The notes under the pieces are model-generated. The model had not been told where the DNA came from. It worked only from the letters and a program-made list of their open reading frames with translations, and ran no database searches. DNA of 64,000 nt from Pseudophaeobacter profundi (GTDB lineage: Bacteria > Pseudomonadota > Alphaproteobacteria > Rhodobacterales > Rhodobacteraceae): positions 434,001 through 498,000 of the forward strand of contig NZ_JARJEF010000001.1 of assembly GCF_029697505.1 (NCBI RefSeq), given 5' to 3'. Positions 8,543 to 16,831 of the stretch are shown in pieces (the first letter of the stretch is position 1; the number at the start of each line of letters is the position of its first letter). The translations under genes and the position numbers were made by a program.

Positions 8543-8962
8543 ATGACCGAGTCTCAGGCCTCCCCCGCTGCTGTATCTGCCGCTGTCCATAGTCGCCCCG
8601 ACCGCGCCACCTGGCCTGCCCTGGCCAAGGGCTGGCGGCGCCGCTGCCCTGATTGCGGCAAGGGCGCGGTGCTGCATTCCTATCTGAAAATGAATGATCG
8701 TTGCGATCATTGTGGCTTGGATCTGTCCCAGGCTCGGGCGGATGACGGGCCGGCCTATCTGACCATTTTGCTGGTGGGCCATATCATGGCCCCGCTGTTG
8801 CATGTGGTCTATTTCACCTGGCGTCCCGAACCTCTCGTAACGTTTTCAGTATTCTCCATTGGCTGCATTGTCTCTTCTCTCTATCTTTTGCCCAGACTAA
8901 AAGGGGTGGTGGTTGCCTATCAATGGGCCCGCCGGATGTATGGCTTTGATACCAAGGACTAA
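8543..8962 (+). CDS. DUF983 membrane protein with zinc ribbon (copy 1)
   Basis: 139 residues. A zinc-ribbon CPDCG...CDHCG lies at ~35-58, followed by two transmembrane helices (~75-95 and ~100-120) and the conserved VVAYQWARRMYGF end of DUF983. Function unknown. The window holds a clear paralogue at 54443. It is divergent from the EF-hand operon across ~220 bases and is followed by a Nudix gene after 36 bases, likely in one transcript. Confidence 0.85.
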   Translation: MTESQASPAAVSAAVHSRPDRATWPALAKGWRRRCPDCGKGAVLHSYLKMNDRCDHCGLDLSQARADDGPAYLTILLVGHIMAPLLHVVYFTWRPEPLVTFSVFSIGCIVSSLYLLPRLKGVVVAYQWARRMYGFDTKD

Positions 8963-8998
8963 CATCCCCTAGGAGACGCAAAAGGGAGAAACCGGCCG

Positions 8999-9730
8999 AT
9001 GAGCAAGACTGCATTGCAGGGTGTGACATCCGAAGACCGCAGCGCGATCCGCAATGCGGCAACAATCATCGCGTTGCGCGACCGGATGGGCGATAATCCA
9101 AAGGTTCTGATGGGGCAGCGTGGCTCCAAAGCCGTGTTCATGCCCAACAAATTCGTCTTTCCCGGCGGCGCTGTCGATCTGGCCGATGCCACGGTGCCGC
9201 TTGCCCAGCCGCTGCCCGCGATCTGCCGCGACCGGTTGGCCGATCAGGCCAGCACCGGGCTGGATCATGCCCTGGCCATTGCGGCCATCCGCGAACTTTG
9301 GGAAGAAACCGGGCTGGTTCTGGGCCATCCCGGCACATGGAAGGACACGATCGCCGAGGATTGGCGCGGCTTTGCCGCCACCGGCCATCTGCCCTCGGCT
9401 CGGGCGCTGCAGTTTGTCTTTCGCGCGCTCACCCCGCCCGGCCGCCCCCGGCGGTTTGATGCCCGGTTCTTCCTGGTCGACGCGGATGAGATCAGCGGCG
9501 ATCTGGATGATTTCTCGCGTGCGTCGGATGAGCTGTCACATCTGCAATGGATACCGCTGAACAAGGTGCGCAGCTTTGATCTGCCCTTCATAACCGAGGT
9601 GGTTCTGGCCGAAGTCACCGGCCGATTGAAGGACCGCACCCCACCGCGCAGTGTGCCCTATTTCTGCAACAACGATGAAGAAAGCCTGTTTCTGCGTCTC
9701 AAGGGCAGACCAATGCCCAGCTCAGAATAA
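8999..9730 (+). CDS. NUDIX hydrolase
   Basis: 243 residues. The Nudix box is present but split by an insert: FPGGAVDLAD, then after ~40 residues AIRELWEETGLVLG, with the REUxEExGU core intact. The size and insert fit the larger CoA/organic-pyrophosphate-type Nudix proteins (NUDT19-like), but the substrate is not resolved. A GGGAGAAA ribosome site precedes the ATG. Confidence 0.88.
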   Translation: MSKTALQGVTSEDRSAIRNAATIIALRDRMGDNPKVLMGQRGSKAVFMPNKFVFPGGAVDLADATVPLAQPLPAICRDRLADQASTGLDHALAIAAIRELWEETGLVLGHPGTWKDTIAEDWRGFAATGHLPSARALQFVFRALTPPGRPRRFDARFFLVDADEISGDLDDFSRASDELSHLQWIPLNKVRSFDLPFITEVVLAEVTGRLKDRTPPRSVPYFCNNDEESLFLRLKGRPMPSSE

Positions 9731-9755
9731 CGCGGGGCGGCTGGCCGGGGCAGGA

Positions 9756-10658
9756 TTACAGGGCCAGCCCCAGTGCCAGAATGGACAGGATCAACAGCGC
9801 CATACCGGTAATTTCACGGTGGCTGATCTTTTCCTTGAAAAACAGAAGGGACGCCAGCACCGACAAGAGCAGCTCTACCTGCCCCAGCGCCTTGACATAG
9901 GCGGCGTTCTGCAGGGCAAAGGCCCAGAACCAGCAAAACGAACCGCCCAGGCTGGTCAATCCCACCCAGATCGCCACCCGCCGCGCCCGCCAGACACGGG
10001 TGATTTCCCCCTGTTCGCGCCAGGCCAGCCAGACCACCATCAGCAGGGTTTGCAGGCTGACCACCGAGGCCAGCGTGACCGCCGCGCGAAACACGGCCGG
10101 CAGATCCCCCAACTGCAACGCCGCACCGCGATAGCTGACGGCAGAAAAGGCAAACAGCACCCCCGCCCCCAGCCCCAGCCGAGAGGCCAAATTGGTCAGA
10201 TGTCGCCACCAGGCCCCGGTGGCATCCGGTGGTCGGGACAGCACCAGAACTGCGCCCAGCCCCAGCAGAATTGCGACCCAGCCCCAAGCGCTGATCCCAT
10301 CCCCAAGAACCACCAGCCCCAGCAGGGCTGTCTGGATGACCTCGGTTTTTTTGAAGGTGATGCCAACCGCAAAATTACGCTGTTTGAACAGGGCCACCAC
10401 GCAGACCGTTGCCAGGATCTGTGACAGGCCACCCACCAGGGCAAAGCCCCAGAACAGCCCGCCGAGATGCGGCAGGCTTTGTCCGCTGGCAACCAGATAG
10501 GCCGCAAGCCCTGCGATGATAAAGGGTGCCGAATAGGCAAACCTGGCAAAGGTAGCACCGCCCGGCGACAGGGTGACCGTGCTCAGCACCTTTTGCAGCA
10601 TAAAGCGAAAGGTCTGAAAGGTCGCAGCGGCAATTGTTACGGGAATCCAGGTCAGCAT
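9756..10658 (-). CDS. EamA/DMT-family transporter
   Basis: 300 residues with about ten hydrophobic segments in two five-helix halves, the drug/metabolite transporter fold. The C-terminus has the usual LASLLFFKEKISHREITGMALLI feature of EamA repeats in shortened form. Substrate unknown. It lies 18 bases downstream of the desaturase gene and reads the same way, so probably forms one unit with it. Confidence 0.85.
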   Translation of the reverse strand: MLTWIPVTIAAATFQTFRFMLQKVLSTVTLSPGGATFARFAYSAPFIIAGLAAYLVASGQSLPHLGGLFWGFALVGGLSQILATVCVVALFKQRNFAVGITFKKTEVIQTALLGLVVLGDGISAWGWVAILLGLGAVLVLSRPPDATGAWWRHLTNLASRLGLGAGVLFAFSAVSYRGAALQLGDLPAVFRAAVTLASVVSLQTLLMVVWLAWREQGEITRVWRARRVAIWVGLTSLGGSFCWFWAFALQNAAYVKALGQVELLLSVLASLLFFKEKISHREITGMALLILSILALGLAL

Positions 10659-10676
10659 GGCTGCCTTTATGATCCG

Positions 10677-11621
10677 CTAGTCTTCTGATGACCAGAGCGG
10701 ATGTGGCACGGGATCCTTGCTGCGTAACAGATACCGCAGAAAGACCTGGCCATAGCTTTTATAGTGATAGCCCTGGTTCATCGACAAAAACAAATCGCGG
10801 TTCTCGCGGTAGAGCCGCGGCAGCGCATGCCAGGGGACGCCCGGGTACATGTGGTGGACGATGTGCAGATTGTTGTGCAGGAACAGCCAGGCCAGCGGGC
10901 CGCGATCCTCAACCACCACGGTGCGACTGTGGCATTCGGCATGGGCGCGATGTTCCAGAAATGTACGGATCTTGAGCAAGGCCAACCCGATATAGCCGCC
11001 AAGGAAGAGCACCCAGAGCGGCGTCGGGCTTGCCAGGGTGATGGTGATGACCACACCCAGGCCCACTCCATGCAGGCCCCAATCGCGCAGCACAGCCCGG
11101 TGTTCCCCGTTGCGGTCCTGCCCCCGCATCAGGCGCCAATCCCCGATCATAAAGCAAATCTGCCCCACAAACGGACCCAACAGCAACCGCCCCAGCAAGG
11201 TATTGTTCGCCTGCAGCAGCAACCGGTGCCAGCCCGGCATCTGGGCCCAGACCTCGGGATCCTGAAAGTTGCTTTCGGGGTCGTCATAGGGATCGGTCAG
11301 GCGATCATCCCGGTGATGCGCCAGATGGGTGTCGCGAAACCGGCCATAGGGGATGAACAGGGACAGCGGCAAGAATAACAGCGCCTCGTTCCAACCGGGG
11401 CGACGAAACGGGTGCCCATGCAGCGCTTCATGGCTCAGCGAGGAATGCAGCGCCGCCAGCCCCCCAAGACAGAGCGCGCTCAGCCCCAGCCCAAGCCCCG
11501 GCAGCAGGAACAACACCAGCAGCCACAGCCCATAACAGGCCAGTATCAGAACAAGCGTGCCCCACTCCACCCCGCGCGGCAGGGCTGTTGCACAATCCAC
11601 GCTCCGGTGCGGATCAGACAT
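10677..11621 (-). CDS. Membrane fatty-acid desaturase family protein
   Basis: 314 residues with the three histidine boxes of membrane di-iron desaturases/hydroxylases: HEALH (~65), HLAHH (~101) and HIVHH near ~255, between pairs of membrane helices. The family introduces double bonds or hydroxyls into acyl chains or carotenoids; the exact substrate is unclear. Its ATG overlaps the end of the DUF2061 gene by eight bases. Confidence 0.88.
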   Translation of the reverse strand: MSDPHRSVDCATALPRGVEWGTLVLILACYGLWLLVLFLLPGLGLGLSALCLGGLAALHSSLSHEALHGHPFRRPGWNEALLFLPLSLFIPYGRFRDTHLAHHRDDRLTDPYDDPESNFQDPEVWAQMPGWHRLLLQANNTLLGRLLLGPFVGQICFMIGDWRLMRGQDRNGEHRAVLRDWGLHGVGLGVVITITLASPTPLWVLFLGGYIGLALLKIRTFLEHRAHAECHSRTVVVEDRGPLAWLFLHNNLHIVHHMYPGVPWHALPRLYRENRDLFLSMNQGYHYKSYGQVFLRYLLRSKDPVPHPLWSSED

Positions 11622-11820
11622 TTACCCGCCCCCAGGTGATGCGGGTCCAGACCCGCTCATAGATCACGTAGCAGGTAAACCCCAGCGCAGTATTGGCCAG
11701 CGCCATGATCCCGCCAAGACTGGCAGATCCAGTGGCCACCACCCCGACGAGCGTCATGGTCGCAAACCCGATTGCGTTCCAGACCAAGGCCTTAACCAGT
11801 GATCGCCTGCGGGTTTCCAT
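11614..11820 (-). CDS. DUF2061 small membrane protein
   Basis: 68 residues with two hydrophobic helices and the DUF2061 pattern (RSLVKALVWNAIGF at the start, YVIYERVWTRITWGR at the end). Function unknown. It is the first gene of a unit with the desaturase, divergent to an XRE regulator across 110 bases. Confidence 0.85.
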   Translation of the reverse strand: METRRRSLVKALVWNAIGFATMTLVGVVATGSASLGGIMALANTALGFTCYVIYERVWTRITWGRVNV

Positions 11821-11930
11821 GTTGCTCTTTCTCCTGCGGATGCCATGCCAGCAGTCGTAGCGCCCCGGACCACGGTGAAGAATTCCGAATATGGTTAACT
11901 TTTCCCATCAATGGTGATAATTATCTTCAT

Positions 11931-12794
11931 ATGCCGCAAAAAATTGACAAACGCCGTCGCGCCGAACAGTTTCGCCTCCGCCTCAACCGGGCCCTGAGCG
12001 AAAGCGGGCTGAGCCAAAGCGCCCTGGCGCGCGACACCGGGGTGGATCGCTCCACCATTTCGCAGCTGCTCAAGAATGACGGGGCCCGGCTGCCCAATGC
12101 CCATGTGGTCGGCGCCTGCGCTGCGGTGCTGGGGGTCTCTGCCGACTGGCTGCTGTCTCTATCGGACCGCCCCGAAAGCGCCGCAGAGTTGATGGCCGCC
12201 AGCATGTCGCTAAGCGAAGCGCCCCGCGCCCTGGTAGATCAGCGGATCTTTGACTGGCACGTAGAGGCAGCCGGCTATAAAATCCGCTATGTGCCTGCGG
12301 CGCTGCCCGATATGCTCAAGACCCGGGCGCTGCTGGAATGGGAATATGCGCCGCATCTGGGGCGGACTGCTGATCAGGCCATTGGCGCCTCAGAGGATCG
12401 CCTGGCCTGGATGCGCCAGGCGCAATCGGATTATGAAATCGCCATGCCCCTGTACGAGCTGGACAGCTTTGCCCAGGCCACCGGCTATTATGCGGGGCTG
12501 CCGCTGGAAATCCGTTTGGAACAGCTGGAACAGTTTGAACGCCTCACCACCCAGCTCTATCCGCGCCTGCGGATATACCTGTTTGATGCCAAGCGGCTGT
12601 TTTCCGCGCCACTCACCATCTTTGGCCCGCTGCTCTGCGTCTTTTACGGCGGCAGCCACTATATGGCCTTTCGAGACCGCGAGCGGATCGAGACCTTCAC
12701 CCATCATTTTGATCAACTGATCCGCGAATCCGATATCACCGCCCGCCAGCTCCCCGGTCGCATTCGCGCCCTGAAGGCAGCCTTGAACACCTAG
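11931..12794 (+). CDS. XRE-family transcriptional regulator with C-terminal DUF5753-like domain
   Basis: 287 residues from the ATG at 11931. Residues ~10-70 are a Cro/C1 helix-turn-helix (ESGLSQSALARDTGVDRSTI). The remaining ~200 residues resemble the ligand or partner-sensing domain seen in larger XRE proteins (LEQLEQFERLTTQLYPRLRIYLFD). It is divergent from DUF2061-desaturase-EamA and may control that unit. The stop codon lies next to a strong triple hairpin. Confidence 0.8.
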   Translation: MPQKIDKRRRAEQFRLRLNRALSESGLSQSALARDTGVDRSTISQLLKNDGARLPNAHVVGACAAVLGVSADWLLSLSDRPESAAELMAASMSLSEAPRALVDQRIFDWHVEAAGYKIRYVPAALPDMLKTRALLEWEYAPHLGRTADQAIGASEDRLAWMRQAQSDYEIAMPLYELDSFAQATGYYAGLPLEIRLEQLEQFERLTTQLYPRLRIYLFDAKRLFSAPLTIFGPLLCVFYGGSHYMAFRDRERIETFTHHFDQLIRESDITARQLPGRIRALKAALNT

Positions 12795-12889
12795 AGCATG
12801 TTGCGCAACATGCTCCAGGCCTCGCCCCCTGCGTCAGGCGCGCGCAAGCGCGCCGCTCAGGCTCAAACCGCGGCAGCGGTTTGAGCCTG
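12794..12889. repeat. Three tandem perfect hairpins between convergent genes
   Basis: Within 96 bases there are three inverted repeats: a 22-base perfect palindrome at 12794-12815 (11-base arms, GAGCATGTTGC), a 7-base stem with GCAA loop at 12837-12854, and a 14-base perfect stem with GGCA loop at 12858-12889 (arm CAGGCTCAAACCGC). None has a T-run, so although the place between convergent genes suits a bidirectional terminator, a mobile REP-like repeat is also possible. Confidence 0.75.
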
Positions 12890-12916
12890 CCTCGCGCCAA
12901 CAGAGCCGGTGACGGA

Positions 12917-13687
12917 TCAGACTTTTGGATCTGGGTTTTCGGTATGGCCATCCACTGCGATCACCTGCCCCGACACCAGCCGCGCTGCATCAGAGCCAAG
13001 GAAGACCGCCATATTGGCGATGTCCTCCACCTCTACGAAAGAGCGCATGGAGGTGCCGGACACATAGCCCTGATAGACCTGATCGCGGGTCATGCCCTTG
13101 GCTCTCGCCTCGCGGGCCAAAACGCCCTCCATGCGGGGGCCTTCCACCGAACCAGGGCAGATCACATTGGCGCGAATACCGTGGGGGCCCAGCTCCATCG
13201 CCAGGGTTTTGGTCAGGCCGATCATCGCCCATTTGGCCGCCGCATAGGGCGCCCGGTTGGGGTAGCCATATTGCCCCGCCGTCGACGAGGTCACGATGAT
13301 CGCGCCAGCTTTGGCCGCCTTCATCATCGGCGTGGCGTATTTTGCCGCCAAAAAGGCCCCCTCCAGATTGACGCTGACGCAGGCGCGCCAATCCGCCAGT
13401 TCCACATCCTCCACCAATGCCGTCGGGCCGGCGATGCCTGCATTGGCACAGAGCACCTCCAAGCCGCCCCAGACCTCTGCGATCTGCGCAAACAAGGCGC
13501 TGACCTCGCCCTCATCTGCAGCATTGGCAACCGTGCCGCGCCAGCCCTCGGGCAGGTTTGCAACGGTCTCGGGGTTGAAATCGGTGATCCAGACCTCAAA
13601 TCCTGCCGCCGAAAACCCCTCGGCAATGGCGCGGCCAATCCCGGCCCCGCCAGCCGTAATCAAAACCCGCTGACGCGGCGATGTCAT
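12917..13687 (-). CDS. SDR-family oxidoreductase of the carnitine locus
   Basis: 256 residues, classical short-chain dehydrogenase: nucleotide-binding TAGGAGIGRAIAEGF near residue 12, NAG motif (CANAGIAGP), catalytic Ser (SSTAGQYG) and YAAAK Tyr/Lys. The ATG overlaps the stop of the carnitine dehydrogenase gene (ATGA), so it is coupled to that pathway. Its reaction is not known; a role on carnitine or a related hydroxy-acid is inferred from position. Confidence 0.85.
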   Translation of the reverse strand: MTSPRQRVLITAGGAGIGRAIAEGFSAAGFEVWITDFNPETVANLPEGWRGTVANAADEGEVSALFAQIAEVWGGLEVLCANAGIAGPTALVEDVELADWRACVSVNLEGAFLAAKYATPMMKAAKAGAIIVTSSTAGQYGYPNRAPYAAAKWAMIGLTKTLAMELGPHGIRANVICPGSVEGPRMEGVLAREARAKGMTRDQVYQGYVSGTSMRSFVEVEDIANMAVFLGSDAARLVSGQVIAVDGHTENPDPKV

Positions 13688-15159
13688 CGCGGCGCGCCGA
13701 TGGAACGGCCCAGCCCCTCTGGTGCCGACAGATCCGCATGGGCCTTGGCCAGTTTGGCCAGATTGGCCTCGATATGGGCCGCGGGCGGCGCCGAGCGGCG
13801 GGTTTTTAGATCCACATGCAGCAGCATATGTTCCCCGGTGGCCAGCAGCCGGTCGCCTTCGTACATTTCATGCCAGAGGTGCATCTTCTTGCCCGCCCCC
13901 ATGATGACACGGGTCTTGACCTGAATCGGGTGGCCTGCATGCACTTCGTCGATGTGGCGAATATGGGTCTCGGCGGTAAAATAGCTGCCACCATTGGCGA
14001 TATATTCAGCATCACAGCCAATCAGCATCATCAAGCGATCGGTGGACTGGGCAAAGGCATCCAGATAGCGGCTTTCGGTCATGTGGCCATTATAGTCGGT
14101 CCAGTCCAGTGGCACGATACGGCTCTGGGTCAGCACCGGCTGGCTGAGATCCGCAAGATCCTCAAGCGTGCTGACCAGTCCGGCTGCAGCCTCCAGGCCC
14201 TTGTCATGGGCGTTTTGCAGCGCACCCGTGCCCCAGTCATTGGCACCCAAGGCCCGCATCATGCCCACAAGGTTGTCGTCGCGAATACGCTCCATCTCGC
14301 GGATCGGCAAATGTCCAGACTGTGCATCCGACTGGCCGGCGATCAGGTCGACCAGCTCTTCGGTGAACTCTGGCACATCCATCAGTTTGGTCCAGGGAGA
14401 GGTCAGGCAGGGGCCAAACTGCGCCATGAAATGCTTCATGCCCGCTTCGCCACCAGCAACGCGATAGGTATCAAACAACCCCATCTGCGCCCAGCGAATG
14501 CCAAAACCATAGCGAATGGCATTGTCGATCTCTTCTGTGGTGGCGATGCCATCCTTGACCAGCCACAGCGCCTCGCGCCAGACTGCCTCCAGGAAGCGGT
14601 CAGCGACATGGGCGTCGATCTCTTTCTTCAGGTGCAAGGGATACATGCCAAGACCCGACAGGATATCCTTGGCCCGCACTGCCACCTGCTCTGAATTGGC
14701 GGGGGTTGTCACGACTTCGACCAAGGGCAGCAGGTAAACCGGGTTGAATGGATGTGCCACAAGGATCTGGCCTGCATTGCCACGCCCCTCCTGCAACTCG
14801 GAAGGTTTGAACCCGGAGGTGGAAGAACCAATCACCGCATCACCATCGCAGTGTTTTTCCAGTTCAGCATAGACCTTTTGTTTCAGGTCCAGCCGCTCGG
14901 GGACGCTTTCCTGGATCCAGTCAGCCCCAGCGACAGCCTCGGCAATTGTCCCATGAAAGCTGAGCCCGCCTTCGGCGGGCAGCGCCACATTGCCCAGACC
15001 AGGCAATGAGCGGCGCGCATTGTCCAGCACCTCGCTGATTTTGCGCTCGGCTTCCGGGTCGGGGTCAAAGACCTGCACATCCCAGCCATTGAGCAGGAAC
15101 CGCGCGGCCCAGCCGCCGCCAATAACACCGCCACCGATGATTGCTGCTGTTTTTGTCAT
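13684..15159 (-). CDS. lcdH: L-carnitine dehydrogenase fused to a betainyl-CoA thioesterase-type domain
   Basis: 491 residues from the ATG at 15159 (GGGAAAG site upstream). Residues 1-~320 are a 3-hydroxyacyl-CoA dehydrogenase-type NAD enzyme (GGGVIGGGWA, VAHPFNPVYLLPLVE) of the carnitine 3-dehydrogenase family. Residues ~345-475 are a hotdog thioesterase (LDWTDYNGHMTESRYLDAF). Some bacteria encode these as separate proteins; here one chain would oxidise L-carnitine to 3-dehydrocarnitine and hydrolyse betainyl-CoA to glycine betaine. The BKACE enzyme for the middle step is encoded upstream. Confidence 0.87.
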   Translation of the reverse strand: MTKTAAIIGGGVIGGGWAARFLLNGWDVQVFDPDPEAERKISEVLDNARRSLPGLGNVALPAEGGLSFHGTIAEAVAGADWIQESVPERLDLKQKVYAELEKHCDGDAVIGSSTSGFKPSELQEGRGNAGQILVAHPFNPVYLLPLVEVVTTPANSEQVAVRAKDILSGLGMYPLHLKKEIDAHVADRFLEAVWREALWLVKDGIATTEEIDNAIRYGFGIRWAQMGLFDTYRVAGGEAGMKHFMAQFGPCLTSPWTKLMDVPEFTEELVDLIAGQSDAQSGHLPIREMERIRDDNLVGMMRALGANDWGTGALQNAHDKGLEAAAGLVSTLEDLADLSQPVLTQSRIVPLDWTDYNGHMTESRYLDAFAQSTDRLMMLIGCDAEYIANGGSYFTAETHIRHIDEVHAGHPIQVKTRVIMGAGKKMHLWHEMYEGDRLLATGEHMLLHVDLKTRRSAPPAAHIEANLAKLAKAHADLSAPEGLGRSIGAPR

Positions 15160-15233
15160 AGTTCTTTCCCGCATATTTCGGGTCGCCTCACCGGTAGGTG
15201 CTCTGCCACAACACCCAGGAAAGGAGACATTTC

Positions 15234-15707
15234 ATGAGACTTGAATTTCACGCTTTGCCCAGCGAGGTGGTCGAGACCATCCATCGCACGGGTCTTGATT
15301 CCTACGGCGATCCTGTCGAACGCCACCCCCGTGCCGAAGCAGGCGGAATGCCCTGTCGCCACTGTCTGTGCCACGTTGCCGAGGGACAGCCCTATCTGAC
15401 GCTGGCACATCGCCCGTTTCAAACCCGCAACCCGTTTTCCGAGACAGGGCCGATTTTCCTCTGCGCCGAAAAATGCAGGCGGGCCGAGCCTGCGCCGGTT
15501 CCACCCGCGATGCTGCAGGCGGATGCCTATATCCTGCGCGGCTACTCGGCTGCGGAACGCATCGTCTACGGCACCGGTGCCGTCACCCCGCGCAGCCAGC
15601 TGGTCGACTATGCAGCCAGGTTGCTGGCCCGCCCGGACATTGCCTTTGTCGATCTGCGCAGTGCCAGCAACAATTGCTTCCTCTGCCGCATCCACCGCGC
15701 TGATTGA
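15234..15707 (+). CDS. DUF1203 family protein
   Basis: 157 residues from the ATG at 15234, with an AAGGAGA site. It matches DUF1203: MPCRHCLCHVAEGQPYLTLA near residue 40, the central ETGPIFLC and ILRGYS, and several cysteines (CRHC; CAEKC; CFLCR). Function unknown. It is inserted on the opposite strand between the two carnitine enzyme genes, so those two cannot share one simple sense transcript without antisense reading through this gene. Confidence 0.8.
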   Translation: MRLEFHALPSEVVETIHRTGLDSYGDPVERHPRAEAGGMPCRHCLCHVAEGQPYLTLAHRPFQTRNPFSETGPIFLCAEKCRRAEPAPVPPAMLQADAYILRGYSAAERIVYGTGAVTPRSQLVDYAARLLARPDIAFVDLRSASNNCFLCRIHRAD

Positions 15708-15728
15708 TCCAACGGTTATCGATGAGAA

Positions 15729-15751
15729 CCGCGCAGACCTGTGCTGCGCGG
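15729..15751. terminator. Hairpin between convergent DUF1203 and BKACE genes
   Basis: Perfect 8-base stem CCGCGCAG / CTGCGCGG with a 7-base loop, in the 73 bases between two convergent stop codons. No T-run on either side, so termination is inferred from position. Confidence 0.5.
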
Positions 15752-15780
15752 CGATCCTCAAACGGCTGTGCATCGGCAGA

Positions 15781-16698
15781 TCACACCGCCACGGGCGCAC
15801 GTTTGGTCAACCCAAGCTGCGCGCGCACCTCCGCTGGCCCCATCAGCTTGCCGCCCATGTTTTCAATGATGCTGCCTGCCCGTTCCACCAGCTGATAATT
15901 CTCGGCCAGCACTCCCTTTTCCAGCCAGAGATTGTCTTCAAGCCCGACGCGCACATTGCCGCCCGCCAGCACCGAGGCCGCCACATAGGCCATCTGATCA
16001 CGTCCCAAGGAGAAGGCCGACCAGTTCCAGCTCTCAGGCACATTGTTGACCATCGCCATGAATGTGTTCAGATCATTGGGCGCGCCCCAAGGTACCCCCA
16101 TGCAAAGCTGTACCAGCGCAGGGCTTTGCAGGATGCCTTCTTTCTCCAGTTCTTTGGCGAACCAAAGATGGCCGGTGTCAAAGGCCTCGATCTCGGGCTT
16201 CACGCCAAGATCGGCCATCATCTGCCCCATGGCCCGCAGCATGCCGGGGGTGTTGGTCATGACATAGTCGGCCTCGGCAAAGTTCATGGTGCCGCAGTCC
16301 AGCGTGCAGATCTCTGGCAGGCATTCTGCAATATGCGCCATCCGGGCGGTTGCGCCGATCATGTCGGTTCCAGCCTCATTTACCGGCAGCGGGTTTTCAA
16401 CATCGCCAAAGACCATATCGCCACCCATGCCGGCGGTCAGATTCAGCACCACATCCGTGTCGCTGTCGCGGATCCGATCGGTCACTTCGCGGTAGAGCCC
16501 CAGATCGCGTGAGGGCACACCGGTCTCGGGATCGCGCACATGGCAATGCACCACAGCCGCCCCGGCCTTGGCTGCGGCGATGGCACTCTCGGCGATTTGC
16601 GCAGGCGAGCGCGGCACATGTGGGCTGCGATCCTGGCTGCTGCCAGAGCCGGTCACGGCGCAGGTGATAAAGACGTTTTTGTTCATATTCAGAGGCAT
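15781..16698 (-). CDS. BKACE-family 3-dehydrocarnitine cleavage enzyme
   Basis: 305 residues from the ATG at 16698 (GGGGA site eight bases before). It is a beta-keto acid cleavage enzyme (DUF849): N-terminal FITCAVTGSG, zinc-ligand HCHVRDPETG and the conserved TLDCGTMNFA. The family condenses a beta-keto acid with acetyl-CoA. Next to a carnitine dehydrogenase and a betainyl-CoA thioesterase, the expected substrate is 3-dehydrocarnitine, giving betainyl-CoA and acetoacetate (the CdhC role). Confidence 0.87.
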   Translation of the reverse strand: MPLNMNKNVFITCAVTGSGSSQDRSPHVPRSPAQIAESAIAAAKAGAAVVHCHVRDPETGVPSRDLGLYREVTDRIRDSDTDVVLNLTAGMGGDMVFGDVENPLPVNEAGTDMIGATARMAHIAECLPEICTLDCGTMNFAEADYVMTNTPGMLRAMGQMMADLGVKPEIEAFDTGHLWFAKELEKEGILQSPALVQLCMGVPWGAPNDLNTFMAMVNNVPESWNWSAFSLGRDQMAYVAASVLAGGNVRVGLEDNLWLEKGVLAENYQLVERAGSIIENMGGKLMGPAEVRAQLGLTKRAPVAV

Positions 16699-16831
16699 TT
16701 TGGTTTTCCCCGCAATGTACAGGGTTGTGCCTAGAGTTATCCCCAAGCTCTTCCCCAGATTCCTATTTGCTTCACCGCCTAGTCTGCCTCAGCCTTTGTG
16801 CAGACAGTTTACACTAAGCGAATCGAAGTTG

